64,000 nucleotides of DNA from assembly GCF_005280585.1 (NCBI RefSeq), contig NZ_SZVO01000007.1:62001-126000 (forward strand), in the 5' to 3' direction. Of this stretch, positions 27,251-35,895 are shown piece after piece. The stretch's first letter is position 1, and each line of letters begins with the position of its first letter. The position numbers and the translations under genes were made by a program. Below the pieces are notes generated by a model that did no database searches, was not told the DNA's origin, and was given only the letters and a program-made list of their open reading frames with translations. Source of the stretch: Dyadobacter frigoris. GTDB taxonomy: Bacteria; Bacteroidota; Bacteroidia; Cytophagales; Spirosomataceae.

Positions 27251-28069
27251 CTATTCTTCGTCACTTTCAATTGCCGGAACCTCAGCACGTGGTGCTGCAG
27301 CAGCTGCATCCTCATTGCCTTTGTCAACCTGACGTTTGGCTTCTTCTTCCTCAACAAGACGCTGATCGTCTTTATCCTGCTTGCGTTCCATCAGACCTTC
27401 TTCGATTGCCTTACCGATAGCCAAAGTAATCAATGAGATCGCTTTGTAAGCATCATCATTACTTGGAATTGGGAAATCAACCAATTCTGGGTTTGAGTTT
27501 GTATCACAGATAGCAAAAATAGGGATGTTCAATCTTTTTGCTTCTGAAACTGCAATGTGTTCACGTTTCACATCAACGATGAAAAGTGCAGCAGGAAGGC
27601 GCGTTAAGTCAGCTACACCACCTAACACTCTTTCCAATTTGTCCTTTTCACGTGTAAGCATCAGGCGTTCTCTTTTCGCGATATTGCTAACCGTGGTTTC
27701 GTCTTTAAGCATCTTCTCAAGAGTCTGCATTTTTTTCAAAGACTTGCGAATTGTGCCAAAGTTTGTAAGCATACCACCTAACCAACGATCAGTTACGTAA
27801 GGCATTTTAAGGCGTTTCGCCTCTTCCGTTACGATTTCCTGCGCTTGTTTTTTAGTAGCCACAAACATGATCTTACGTCCTGAACGAACGATCTGTTTCA
27901 AAGCAGCTTCAGCTGATTCTACGCAGCTAAGTGTTTTGTTCAGGTCAATGATGTGAATACCGTTTTTTTCCATAAAGATATATGGAGCCATACGGGGATC
28001 CCACTTGCGGGTAAGGTGACCAAAATGCACACCTGCATCCAATAGGTCTTTATATTCTATTTGTGCCAT
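27251..28069 (-). CDS. rpsB: 30S ribosomal protein S2
   Basis: From the ATG at 28069 the protein is 272 aa, starting [18 protein letters not shown], the standard S2 N-terminus. The frame is open up to 28132 but the extra 21 residues are not part of S2. The S2 signature [12 protein letters not shown] is intact and there is an acidic Ala-rich C-terminal extension ([12 protein letters not shown]) usual in Bacteroidota. It lies 207 bp downstream of rpsI, separated by the unusual repeat array at 28161-28266. Confidence 0.97.
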   Translation of the reverse strand: MAQIEYKDLLDAGVHFGHLTRKWDPRMAPYIFMEKNGIHIIDLNKTLSCVESAEAALKQIVRSGRKIMFVATKKQAQEIVTEEAKRLKMPYVTDRWLGGMLTNFGTIRKSLKKMQTLEKMLKDETTVSNIAKRERLMLTREKDKLERVLGGVADLTRLPAALFIVDVKREHIAVSEAKRLNIPIFAICDTNSNPELVDFPIPSNDDAYKAISLITLAIGKAIEEGLMERKQDKDDQRLVEEEEAKRQVDKGNEDAAAAAPRAEVPAIESDEE

Positions 28070-28160
28070 TGCCAAATTTGAATTTAATATTTTGAAAAAG
28101 ATATTACATACGCAGCACAGTACATCGGGCACGATAAGTAACTGTCTGGACTTCTTTCAA

Positions 28161-28266
28161 ATGTCAAGTTTTGTCATTTGTTGTCAGGGGTTGTCATTTA
28201 TTGTTGTGCTTCTCAGCCGAAACGATACCTGACTATTTCCTGACCATACTTGACTATTCCTGACAA
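28161..28266. repeat. 10-bp-phased GTCA/TGAC repeat array upstream of rpsB
   Basis: GTCA occurs at 28163, 28173, 28183 and 28193, each inside a 10-bp unit of the type TTGTCAnnnn. After a 30-bp gap the reverse complement TGAC occurs at 28230, 28241, 28251 and 28261. The array is thus two head-to-head tracts of four units each. It lies between rpsI and rpsB, 90-200 bp before the rpsB start. Confidence 0.75.
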
Positions 28267-28276
28267 TGAAATAATA

Positions 28277-28663
28277 TTAACGTTTCGAGAACTGGAATCT
28301 CTTACGAGCCTTAGCGCGACCGTATTTCTTACGTTCAACCATACGAGGGTCACGAGTAAGGAATCCTTCTTTCTTCAACGCTGGACGGAAATCTCCGTTA
28401 TATTCAACCAATGCACGTGAAATAGCCATACGAACAGCCTCAGCTTGTCCTGATATTCCACCACCTCTTACGTTTACTTTAACGTCGTAACCATTGTTAC
28501 CGCTAATCGTAGCGAAAGGCATTTGCAAAACGATCTGATGTACTTCAAAAGGAAAGTACTCCTTAAAATCGCGGCCGTTTACTTTGATTTCTCCTTTACC
28601 TGGCGTTAGGTAGATGCGCGCCACAGCTGTTTTTCTTCTACCAATTGTGTTGATAACTTCCAT
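28277..28663 (-). CDS. rpsI: 30S ribosomal protein S9
   Basis: A 128-aa ribosomal protein with the full S9 pattern: N-terminal GRRKTAVARIYLTPGKGEI, the central VRGGGISGQAEAVRMAISRAL motif and the basic tail ending RKRFQFSKR that reaches the P-site tRNA. It follows rplM by 38 bp in the conserved L13-S9 pair. Confidence 0.98.
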   Translation of the reverse strand: MEVINTIGRRKTAVARIYLTPGKGEIKVNGRDFKEYFPFEVHQIVLQMPFATISGNNGYDVKVNVRGGGISGQAEAVRMAISRALVEYNGDFRPALKKEGFLTRDPRMVERKKYGRAKARKRFQFSKR

Positions 28664-28701
28664 GAATTGCTTTTGCGTTATCAGTTATAAACCTAAAAGG
28701 C

Positions 28702-29145
28702 TTAAAACTGTATTTCTTTAGGTTGTTGAGCACTGTGCGGATGTTCCGCAGCGGCATAAACGAACAAATTAGTAAACAAACGACGTCCCAAACGACTTTT
28801 TGGAAGCATACCTCTCACGGCTTTCTCAATAACACGTTCCGGGTGTTTTTCAAGCAATTCGCGAGGAGTTTGAAAACGTTGACCTCCCGGGTAACCCGTG
28901 TGACGAACATAAATTTTGTCTGTCAACTTCTTACCTGTCAACTTTACTTTATCGGCGTTGATAATGATAACATTATCACCACAGTCTACATGAGGGGTGT
29001 AACTTGCTTTGTGCTTGCCTCTGATAATTTTAGCAACTTCACTGGCCAAACGACCAAGAACTGCACCTTTGGCATCCACAACAACCCACTCCTTGTTCAC
29101 TGTGTTTTTGTTCGCCGAGATGGTTTTGTAGCTTAACGTATCCAC
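28702..29145 (-). CDS. rplM: 50S ribosomal protein L13
   Basis: A 147-aa protein when started at the GTG complementary to 29143-29145, giving [15 protein letters not shown], the usual Bacteroidota L13 N-terminus. A TTG three codons upstream (29154) is in frame but less likely. The L13 core ([25 protein letters not shown], and the [14 protein letters not shown] motif) is complete. It heads the rplM-rpsI-rpsB-tsf series and has a good promoter upstream. Confidence 0.96.
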   Translation of the reverse strand: MDTLSYKTISANKNTVNKEWVVVDAKGAVLGRLASEVAKIIRGKHKASYTPHVDCGDNVIIINADKVKLTGKKLTDKIYVRHTGYPGGQRFQTPRELLEKHPERVIEKAVRGMLPKSRLGRRLFTNLFVYAAAEHPHSAQQPKEIQF

Positions 29146-29456
29146 GATTAACAAAAATTTTAATTGATTTTCAATAAATTACACTGTTATAGAACAGTCC
29201 CATCGCAAAATGGGAGTGCAAATATAGAGTTTAACAAATTGAATTACAAGTATGTTTGTAATTTTTCCCGGAAGACGCATTTTTTGTAATACTTATGATA
29301 TGGGTGATTAATCTGAAAAATCGCATTTTAACAACGATTTACGAAGTTTTTAGGTGACAGTCAGCCACTAAGCAAGTAATACGCAAACTTGAAATACTTT
29401 GATTAAATAATTTTCCAGATCAATTCTGATCTCAACAAATCCTAAACATTTCCCTT
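29146..29456. other. Divergent intergenic region between rplM and the DUF1080 gene
   Basis: About 310 bp without a gene. The left part holds the rplM promoter (29219-29249). The remaining AT-rich stretch presumably holds the plus-strand promoter of the DUF1080 gene, but no clear TAnnTTTG box is visible there. No RNA gene is recognisable. Confidence 0.6.
29219..29249 (-). promoter_or_regulatory. Promoter of the rplM-rpsI operon
   Basis: TATATTTG on the minus strand (29219-29226) with TTG at 29247-29249, 20 bp upstream, fits the Bacteroidota consensus. The leader before the rplM GTG would be about 65 nt. Confidence 0.6.
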
Positions 29457-30200
29457 ATGTATATTAAAAATAGAGCTCTAAAAGACGCCTTTTTAAACTG
29501 TCGGATTGCCCGGATTATATTTTTCGTTCTATTTTTTATCAATTCAGGTTATGCTCAGGATTCTGATGCATTAGCTTTTCGGCCACTTTTCAATGGGAAA
29601 AACCTAAACGGATGGATCGATGTCAATACTTCCAAAGAAACCTGGAAAGTGAAAAACGGAACTTTGATTTGCTCGGGCTTACCGATTGGCGTGATGCGTT
29701 CCGACAAACAATATGAAAATTTTATTTTGGAAGTCGAATGGAAACATATGACGGCTGGCGGGAATTCCGGGATTTTTGTTTGGAGTGAAGGAACACAGTT
29801 TAAAGATGATCCGCTAACAAAAGCTATCGAAGTGCAAATGCTAGAACTGGATTACGCCAGGCAACATAATGCTACTGACGATTACGTTCATGGCGAATTA
29901 TTTCCAACGATGGGCATGACGGCAATTCCGGATAATCCGCGTGGCATACGAAGCAAATCCATTGAAAAACGCTGCAAAGGAAAAGGAGAGTGGAATAAAT
30001 ATGTGGTCGTTTGTGTAGACGGAACCGTAAAATTATCTGTCAACGGAAAATTTGTGAATGGGTTACGCGCATCAGAACGGAAGAAAGGTTATATCTGCCT
30101 GGAAGCAGAAGGTGCTGAAATTCACTTTCGTAATATGCGCATTATGGAACTGCCTTCCGGCATAACATCGGCAGAACAAACCGCACCGATCGTAAACTGA
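29457..30200 (+). CDS. DUF1080 (3-keto-disaccharide hydrolase-type) exported protein
   Basis: A 247-aa protein with an N-terminal hydrophobic signal (about residues 18-33, ending GYAQD), so it is exported. The mature part is one DUF1080 domain, a concanavalin-like jelly roll: [19 protein letters not shown], then [10 protein letters not shown] and the final [11 protein letters not shown]. Some family members hydrolyse 3-keto-glycosides; others have no known activity. It stands alone here. The N-terminus before the hydrophobic stretch is rather long and could begin further in, but no better start is visible. Confidence 0.82.
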   Translation: MYIKNRALKDAFLNCRIARIIFFVLFFINSGYAQDSDALAFRPLFNGKNLNGWIDVNTSKETWKVKNGTLICSGLPIGVMRSDKQYENFILEVEWKHMTAGGNSGIFVWSEGTQFKDDPLTKAIEVQMLELDYARQHNATDDYVHGELFPTMGMTAIPDNPRGIRSKSIEKRCKGKGEWNKYVVVCVDGTVKLSVNGKFVNGLRASERKKGYICLEAEGAEIHFRNMRIMELPSGITSAEQTAPIVN

Positions 30201-30258
30201 TTTGTGAAGTTGACTATGCCTTAATAACTTACGCAGGTTATCACAATATTCAATACCA

Positions 30259-31065
30259 ATGAAAATCTCCTTTATCGGTGCCGGAAATGTCGCATGGCAT
30301 CTGTCTCAGGCTTTTGAAGATGCCGGTCATCTTATTTGTGAAGTTTATAGTCGCGATACGCAAAAGGCCCGCCAGCTGGTATCATTGCTTTATGATTCAG
30401 AAATTCAGCCGGATCTGAATTTTTCAGAAAGTGATACACAGATTATTTTTATTACGGTTTCGGATGATGCTTTAAAATCGGTTATTGAGCGAATCGTTTT
30501 GCCCGAAGGCGTCATTGTAGTTCATACTTCGGGCACAAGATCTTTGGCGGAACTTCAAAATCTGCTGGAAATTTACAGTGATGTGCCTGTACAAACTGGT
30601 GTTTTTTATCCATTACAAACTTTCACCAAAGAGGTTCCGATGGATTATAAAACGTTACCCATTTGCGTGGAAGGGACCAGCGATATCGTTGAGGCCAGGC
30701 TTACAAATTTAGCTGACAGCGTGAGTAATTATGTGCGCCACGTTGATTCTGATGAGCGGTTTATTTTACATGTAGCGGCAGTTTTCGCCAGTAATTTTAC
30801 CAATCATTTATTAAGCATTTCTCATGATCTGCTTGCACGGGAGCAGTTAGATTTTGGTCTGCTGGTGCCATTAATCAGAACAACGGTTGAAAAAGCTTTA
30901 CAATCGGATAATCCCGCATTAGGACAAACCGGTCCGGCAAAGCGGGGCGACTGGGCAACAACCGGGCGGCATCTTGAATATTTACAGGAAATAAATCCCG
31001 ACTGGACCGATATTTATCGTTTAATGACCGAAAGAATAAGAACCCGTCATATGGGAAATGAATAA
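30259..31065 (+). CDS. Rossmann-fold DUF2520 protein (NADP-binding oxidoreductase-like)
   Basis: A 268-aa protein. Residues 1-110 form a dinucleotide-binding domain of the ProC/F420-NADP oxidoreductase type (MKISFIGAGNVAWHLSQAF), and the C-terminal half is the all-helical DUF2520 domain (HVAAVFASNFTNHLLSISHDLL). The family is widespread in Bacteroidota and often lies next to a KdsC-like phosphatase, as here (63 bp upstream). Substrate is unknown. It is not ProC, which is encoded separately at 44.4 kb. Confidence 0.85.
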   Translation: MKISFIGAGNVAWHLSQAFEDAGHLICEVYSRDTQKARQLVSLLYDSEIQPDLNFSESDTQIIFITVSDDALKSVIERIVLPEGVIVVHTSGTRSLAELQNLLEIYSDVPVQTGVFYPLQTFTKEVPMDYKTLPICVEGTSDIVEARLTNLADSVSNYVRHVDSDERFILHVAAVFASNFTNHLLSISHDLLAREQLDFGLLVPLIRTTVEKALQSDNPALGQTGPAKRGDWATTGRHLEYLQEINPDWTDIYRLMTERIRTRHMGNE

Positions 31066-31094
31066 CCGGTACTTCGCCGGGAAAAAAGTTAGAC

Positions 31095-31102
31095 TATCTT
31101 TG
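31095..31102 (+). promoter_or_regulatory. Putative promoter (-7 box) of the KdsC-like gene
   Basis: TATCTTTG, followed by C, fits TAnnTTTG. It lies 25 bp before the ATG at 31128, so the leader would be about 20 nt. The -33 position has TTCG (31073-31076), a one-base deviation from TTG. Confidence 0.5.
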
Positions 31103-31127
31103 CACACAATTCCAATCTTGAAATTTT

Positions 31128-31655
31128 ATGAGTTCAGCCTTAGAAGAGCGTTTCAAACAGATTACAACCTTTATTTTTGATGTGGACGGTGTTATGACCG
31201 ACGGCAGTGTGATCGCACTTGAAAGCGGAGAGCAACCCCGGATTTTCAACGTTCGTGACGGATATGGTATTAACCGTGCCGTTAGGCTGGGATATAACGT
31301 CGCTATTCTTTCCGCACAAAATCAGGTTGGCGTTCGTAAAAGGCTGGAATATTTAGGTGTTAAAGACATTTTCATTGGTACAACACCCGACGGAAAATTA
31401 CCAATCTTTAAAAAATATCTTCAGGAACGCGGCCTTACTGAAAATGAAATCATATTCATGGGTGATGACCTCCCTGATTACGAAGTCATGAAAACGGCCG
31501 TTTTAGGTGCATGTCCTGCCGATTCAGATCAGGAAATTCTTGCGATTGCAGATTATGTATCTCCTGCAAAAGGCGGTTACGGAGCAGTTCGTGACGTGAT
31601 CGAGCAGGTGATGCGTGCGCAGGGAAAATGGATGTCGTGGTTTGAATCGAAGTAA
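31128..31655 (+). CDS. KdsC-type HAD phosphatase (KDO 8-phosphate phosphatase-like)
   Basis: A 175-aa HAD hydrolase without a cap domain. The nucleophile motif FIFDVDGVMTDGS has Asp 18 and Asp 20, and the later motif MGDDLPDYEVM binds the metal. The length and the tetramer-forming C0 type match KdsC, which removes phosphate from KDO 8-phosphate in lipopolysaccharide synthesis; related family members act on other sugar phosphates or nucleotide sugars. No other KDO genes are near, so the assignment to KDO is by family only. The GTG-started acyltransferase gene follows by 12 bp. Confidence 0.85.
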   Translation: MSSALEERFKQITTFIFDVDGVMTDGSVIALESGEQPRIFNVRDGYGINRAVRLGYNVAILSAQNQVGVRKRLEYLGVKDIFIGTTPDGKLPIFKKYLQERGLTENEIIFMGDDLPDYEVMKTAVLGACPADSDQEILAIADYVSPAKGGYGAVRDVIEQVMRAQGKWMSWFESK

Positions 31656-31667
31656 GAATATAAATAC

Positions 31668-32792
31668 GTGGCACACTCGGAAAACAAACGTTACTTTCCC
31701 AATTTAAATGGTATCCGCTGCATCGCAGCACTTTTAGTGGTTTTTCATCATCTGGAGCAAGCCAAACATGCTTTTGGTATTGATAATTTATATGATGTAA
31801 CGATCATCAAACATGCCGGACGATTAGGCGTGGGTTTGTTTTTCGTGCTGAGTGGATTCTTAATTACTTATTTACTGCTGGAAGAAAAAGGTCGGTTTGG
31901 TGATGTTGACGCTAAGAAATTTTATCTGCGCCGCGTTTTCAGGATCTGGCCTATCTATTTTCTGATTATAGGATTATCCTTTTTTGTTTTCCCGCATATT
32001 GATCTGCTTTATTTTCCTGGGGCCAATGAAAAGTTAGCGCATGATGTTGCACCTCGTTTAGCATTGCTGCTTTTGGTTCTACCGAATTATGCCTTTGTAT
32101 TGTACGATCTTCCTTATTGGTGTGCGCAAACCTGGTCCATTGGTGTGGAAGAGCAATTTTACTATTTATGGCCGTGGATTATCAAATATCCCAAAAGGAG
32201 TGGAAGAATTCTTTTCCTCTTCCTATTCGTGACAGCTATACTATTATTCGGCGGAGCTTACCTTTTAGATAAAACGGACGAGGAAAAAATATCCGCCATC
32301 ACTACATTCTTCGGTCAGTTCCGGATTCAAACGATGGCGCTCGGAGGTCTTTGCGCTTATCTGGTTTATTCACAAAAAACAAAAATTCTGGATTTCGTTT
32401 TTAGAAAAGATGTGCAGATCGTGGTCTACACATTGTTAGCCGTTCTGTTTTTCTCAGGTGTTCACTTCACAGGATTTCTTGAATTATATGCGCTCTTTTT
32501 CAGCTTTTTTGTGCTGAATGTTTCCTGTAACAAAAACACAATTATCAGTCTGGAAAATAAGGTAATGAGCTATCTGGGTAAGATTTCCTATGGACTTTAT
32601 ATTTACCACGTTTTCGTTATTGTTTTTATCATCAATGCATTAAGAACATTTGCTCCTCAAATAACAGGAACCACCTATCACATCGTGGTCTATATTTTAA
32701 GCTTTGCATTATCCGTAGCAGTAACCGCACTTTCTTATAATTACTTCGAAAAACCTTTATTGGCGTTCAAGGATCGGCATTTCGGGCGTTAG
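31668..32792 (+). CDS. Acyltransferase 3 family membrane protein
   Basis: A 374-aa integral membrane acyltransferase with about ten helices. The family's N-terminal motif is present (YFPNLNGIRCIAALLVVFHH), followed by GVGLFFVLSGFLITYLLL and the WSIGVEEQFYYLWP motif. Members O-acetylate or O-acylate cell-surface sugars. The start is a GTG (31668) 12 bp after the KdsC-like stop; no ATG lies near enough to keep the conserved N-terminus, so the GTG is accepted. Co-transcription with the phosphatase suggests a surface polysaccharide or lipid A role, which is inference. Confidence 0.88.
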   Translation: MAHSENKRYFPNLNGIRCIAALLVVFHHLEQAKHAFGIDNLYDVTIIKHAGRLGVGLFFVLSGFLITYLLLEEKGRFGDVDAKKFYLRRVFRIWPIYFLIIGLSFFVFPHIDLLYFPGANEKLAHDVAPRLALLLLVLPNYAFVLYDLPYWCAQTWSIGVEEQFYYLWPWIIKYPKRSGRILFLFLFVTAILLFGGAYLLDKTDEEKISAITTFFGQFRIQTMALGGLCAYLVYSQKTKILDFVFRKDVQIVVYTLLAVLFFSGVHFTGFLELYALFFSFFVLNVSCNKNTIISLENKVMSYLGKISYGLYIYHVFVIVFIINALRTFAPQITGTTYHIVVYILSFALSVAVTALSYNYFEKPLLAFKDRHFGR

Positions 32793-32844
32793 TTCTTTTT
32801 AAACGCAGAGTTATTGAGAGGTTTTGCGCAGAGTTTTGAAAGGT

Positions 32845-33777
32845 TTATTTTGAGGTTGGGAGTTCGGACATGGTGTAGAATTTCAGGTTTTGGGCTTTTG
32901 CTTCTTTTAGGATTGTTTCTAAAAATGTTATACTGAATCCGTATTGGCCGTTTTTCGGTTTTTCATATAATGGTTGATGACCGAAAAGCATGAGGGCAGT
33001 ATTTGTTTTTTTTGCTTTTTTTAGTGCTTCTTTTATTTCCTTTTCACTAACATTTGTTCCTGCATCGATCATCAAGGCATCCACAATTTGCTCTTTGTTG
33101 AAGGGATAATAAATCCAGTTCATGACTCTTGGTTCGAAATGATAAACAGGTATTCCGAATAATTTTCGTTCTGCCTGAGCTACATCTCGCAAAATTTTGA
33201 ATCCGTTTGCCAACAAAACAGAATCTGCCCGATCAGTATGGTTTCCACCTGGATGCGCATAGGAAGTGGGTTTTATACCGATTTTCGCCAGATGTTTTAA
33301 GCCTGGTTTGAGTTCAGTTTCAATATATTTTTCCGGGCCGCCGGATTCGATCATGGCAGTTGCATTTCCATGTACCGTTCCATGAAAACCGATTTCATGT
33401 CCGTCTTTTTGGAGCTGTTTTATTTTGACAATTTCATCGCTAGTCAGTGAATCCGGGCACGTTAGAAAAAAAGTAACTCTGGCGTTATATTTTTGAAATA
33501 GTGGTCTTAATGCATACCAATCATCGATAAAATGATCGTCGAAAGAAATAGCGATGCCGGCTTTTTCTGCGTTGGTTGGTTTTTCGTGGCAGGATGACAA
33601 AGATAAAATGATAAGAAAAAGACCTGAAAAAGACCAGATTTGACTGATCAAATTTAGATCCTTACTTTTCCAACTTATTAATTTCTTTGTCAAAATAGAT
33701 ATTATTTTTTGTGTGTTAATTTTAAGGTACCCTTCGTTTCTGCAACAATTATTATAGAAAATTACAAATAAGGTCAA
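32845..33777 (-). CDS. Polysaccharide deacetylase family lipoprotein
   Basis: The catalytic part is a NodB-like carbohydrate esterase 4 domain: the first motif AISFDDHFIDDW, the second HEIGFHGTVHGN (metal-binding histidines) and the later YAHPGGNHTDRAD. A lipobox LSLSSC stands before it, so it is probably lipid-anchored. It would remove acetyl groups from N-acetylated sugars at the cell surface. The start is unsure: the frame is open from 33777, but a TTG at 33651 preceded by AAGGA gives a compact lipoprotein signal (MISQIWSFSGLFLIIL). The longer form has an unusually long N-terminus. Confidence 0.82.
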   Translation of the reverse strand: MTLFVIFYNNCCRNEGYLKINTQKIISILTKKLISWKSKDLNLISQIWSFSGLFLIILSLSSCHEKPTNAEKAGIAISFDDHFIDDWYALRPLFQKYNARVTFFLTCPDSLTSDEIVKIKQLQKDGHEIGFHGTVHGNATAMIESGGPEKYIETELKPGLKHLAKIGIKPTSYAHPGGNHTDRADSVLLANGFKILRDVAQAERKLFGIPVYHFEPRVMNWIYYPFNKEQIVDALMIDAGTNVSEKEIKEALKKAKKTNTALMLFGHQPLYEKPKNGQYGFSITFLETILKEAKAQNLKFYTMSELPTSK

Positions 33778-33827
33778 AGTTATAACATTCCATCTTTTTG
33801 ACTTACACTTTGTAATCTCACTAACTG

Positions 33828-33852
33828 AACTGTCCGGAAATTCCGAACAGTT
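33828..33852. promoter_or_regulatory. 25-bp near-perfect palindrome, probable operator
   Basis: AACTGTCCGGAA-A-TTCCGAACAGTT: 11 of the 12 arm positions pair around a central A. It lies in the 207-bp divergent gap between the deacetylase gene and sbcD. The regulator is not encoded nearby. Confidence 0.55.
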
Positions 33853-33984
33853 GCGATACTGCTATTATGGATTTCAAATTACCAATGTAATAAAACAGAT
33901 TCCAACTTGTAAGAAATGCTTACACGTTGAAATGTGACCATAATCCCAAACGAAGTATTAATTTCGCTAAAATAATTACCCAAA

Positions 33985-35205
33985 ATGAAAATTCTCCACA
34001 CCGCAGACTGGCATATTGGAAAAAAGCTTGACAACTTTTCCAGATTGGAAGAGCAAAGGCTGGTTTTAGATGAAATCTGTGAAATAGCGGATCGTGAAGC
34101 GGCTGATGCCGTCGTTGTAGCCGGTGACCTGTTTGATAATTTCAATCCGTCGTCAGAATCTACTGAATTATTATACAGCACTTTATACCGATTATCAGCA
34201 CATGGAAGCCGTGCCGTTATAGCCATTGCCGGAAATCATGATTCGCCTGAACGGATCGAAGTGCCGGATGCTTTGGCGAAAGTTTGCGGGATTATTTTTG
34301 TCGGTTTTCCCAATGCAGAAATAAAACCGTTTCGCACCCAAGCCGGACTTGAAGTTACTAAATCAGACAAAGGATTCATCGAAATTAAACTTCCAAATTC
34401 AGACGTGCCTCTCCGCGTTTTACACACGCCTTATGCAAATGAACAGCGTCTGAAAACGTTTTTAGGACTGGAAGATTCCGAAGAAAACCTGCGGACGCAT
34501 TTGCAAAAACACTGGCAGAAATTGGCCGAAAAATATCTGGATGATGATGGCTTCAATCTGCTGGTTACGCATTTATATGTGATGAAAAAAGGTGATCCGG
34601 CACCTGAAGAAGAACCGGATGAGGAGCGACCGATTTTACATATCGGCGGTGCGCAGGCGATTTATACCGAAAATTTCCCTGAGCAAATTCATTATATCGC
34701 GCTTGGTCATTTGCACCGATATCACCGGGTTGACAAAATTCCGGCTCCATCGGTTTATTCAAGCAGTCCGCTGGCGTATAGTTTCTCAGAAGCTAATCAG
34801 ACAAAGTATGTCATTCTCCTTGACGCAGAAGCGGGGAAATTGAATAATTATCGCGCTATCGAATTGACGAAAGGAAAAAAACTCCGTCGCGGAAAGTTTG
34901 ATTCTATTAATGAAGCGATAATCTGGCTTCAGGAGCATTCCGAAGATTTAATTGAACTAACGATCGTTTCGGATAATTATCTGGAAGCGGCCGATAAAAG
35001 ACGACTTACAGAGGCGCATTCCGGTTTGGTACAGATCATTCCCCAGATCAAAAAAATTGAAGAAGAAGGAAGTGCTTCAACAATCGACCTGACTTTGAGT
35101 ATGGAAAGTCTTTTTCAGGAATATTTCAAAAGTAAAAATAAAGGACAAGAACCATCGGAAGGGTTGCTTAATGTTTTTAGGGAAGTTTTGGGGTCGGAAG
35201 AATAA
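33985..35205 (+). CDS. sbcD: Exonuclease SbcCD subunit D
   Basis: A 406-aa metallophosphoesterase nuclease. All five phosphoesterase motifs are visible: HTADWHIGK, VAGDLFDNF, GNHDS, LVTHLYV and ALGHLHRYH. A C-terminal capping domain follows, as in SbcD/Mre11. With the SMC-like ATPase SbcC it opens hairpins and double-strand ends. Usually sbcC is directly downstream, but here the next gene is on the other strand, so SbcC must be elsewhere. The gene has its own terminator. Confidence 0.94.
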   Translation: MKILHTADWHIGKKLDNFSRLEEQRLVLDEICEIADREAADAVVVAGDLFDNFNPSSESTELLYSTLYRLSAHGSRAVIAIAGNHDSPERIEVPDALAKVCGIIFVGFPNAEIKPFRTQAGLEVTKSDKGFIEIKLPNSDVPLRVLHTPYANEQRLKTFLGLEDSEENLRTHLQKHWQKLAEKYLDDDGFNLLVTHLYVMKKGDPAPEEEPDEERPILHIGGAQAIYTENFPEQIHYIALGHLHRYHRVDKIPAPSVYSSSPLAYSFSEANQTKYVILLDAEAGKLNNYRAIELTKGKKLRRGKFDSINEAIIWLQEHSEDLIELTIVSDNYLEAADKRRLTEAHSGLVQIIPQIKKIEEEGSASTIDLTLSMESLFQEYFKSKNKGQEPSEGLLNVFREVLGSEE

Positions 35206-35226
35206 TCCTAAAATCTATAATGACAA

Positions 35227-35271
35227 AAAGGCAAGCCTACCGAAAAGTAAGCTTGCCTTTAATTTTTTTAT
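35227..35271 (+). terminator. Terminator between sbcD and the DksA-like gene
   Basis: AAAGGCAAGC...GCTTGCCTTT inverted repeat with inner TAC/GTA pairing (35227-35260), followed by a T-rich run in the plus direction. The genes converge here, so it may serve both. Confidence 0.78.
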
Positions 35272-35301
35272 AGTAACAGAGTAAAGTGTTTTCAGATGAA
35301 A

Positions 35302-35685
35302 TTAGTTTACCCGTTTCAATTTTGCTTCAATTGTTTGCTGTGTGTGAGGTACGATGCGTAACCTTTCTTTTGGGATCAGTTTGCCTGAATCGATACAGAT
35401 GCCGTAAGTGCCATTTTTGATACGAACAAGTGCATTTTCCAACTGGATTGAATATTTCTGCAATCTGGCTGCCAGCTGCGTTAAATTTTCACGTTCGCTT
35501 GCATCTGCACCATCTTCTATCGACTTGGCTGTACTGGCAGTGTTATCTGTACCGCTATCGTTTTTTTTACTCAGACCTCCCTTAATATAGTTAAGTTCAT
35601 TAAGCGTACCTTCGAGTTTGCCGCGAATGAGTAACTCAAATTCCTTTAATTCCTCCTCAGAATATCTCGTCCTTTCTTCTTGCAT
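35302..35685 (-). CDS. TraR/DksA family protein with degenerate zinc finger
   Basis: A 127-aa protein with the DksA-like layout: a coiled-coil of two helices (residues about 10-85, acidic tip) and a C-terminal part around YGICIDSGKLIPKERLRIVPH. The four zinc-binding cysteines of DksA are reduced to one (the ICID Cys), so zinc is probably not bound, as in many Bacteroidota members. Such proteins enter the secondary channel of RNA polymerase. Function as a stringent-response cofactor is inferred from the fold. Confidence 0.85.
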   Translation of the reverse strand: MQEERTRYSEEELKEFELLIRGKLEGTLNELNYIKGGLSKKNDSGTDNTASTAKSIEDGADASERENLTQLAARLQKYSIQLENALVRIKNGTYGICIDSGKLIPKERLRIVPHTQQTIEAKLKRVN

Positions 35686-35841
35686 AATCTTAATTGATTT
35701 GAATCCGTATTAAGGTCTTTTAAAAACAAAAATAATAGTAATCAATTTCTTTTTTAACAATAAATTCCGGGAAAAGCTCCCGCAGCTATTGAAATCACTC
35801 AAAAAAGCCTACTCAACCGGCAGGACAAAGTACTGGGAAAT

Positions 35842-35884
35842 AATAACAAAGCCACAACCTGCGGCGGGAAATGGCTTTGTTATT
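35842..35884 (-). terminator. Probable terminator of pdhB
   Basis: 13-bp inverted repeat AATAACAAAGCCA (35842-35854) with TGGCTTTGTTATT (35872-35884), 12 bp after the pdhB stop. The T-run is poor, but the stem is long. Confidence 0.55.
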
Positions 35885-35895
35885 TTCTTGCTTTT

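Noticed and set aside
32806..32840. Repeated GCAGAG strings after the acyltransferase gene
   Set aside because: Only two short copies; too little to call a repeat element.
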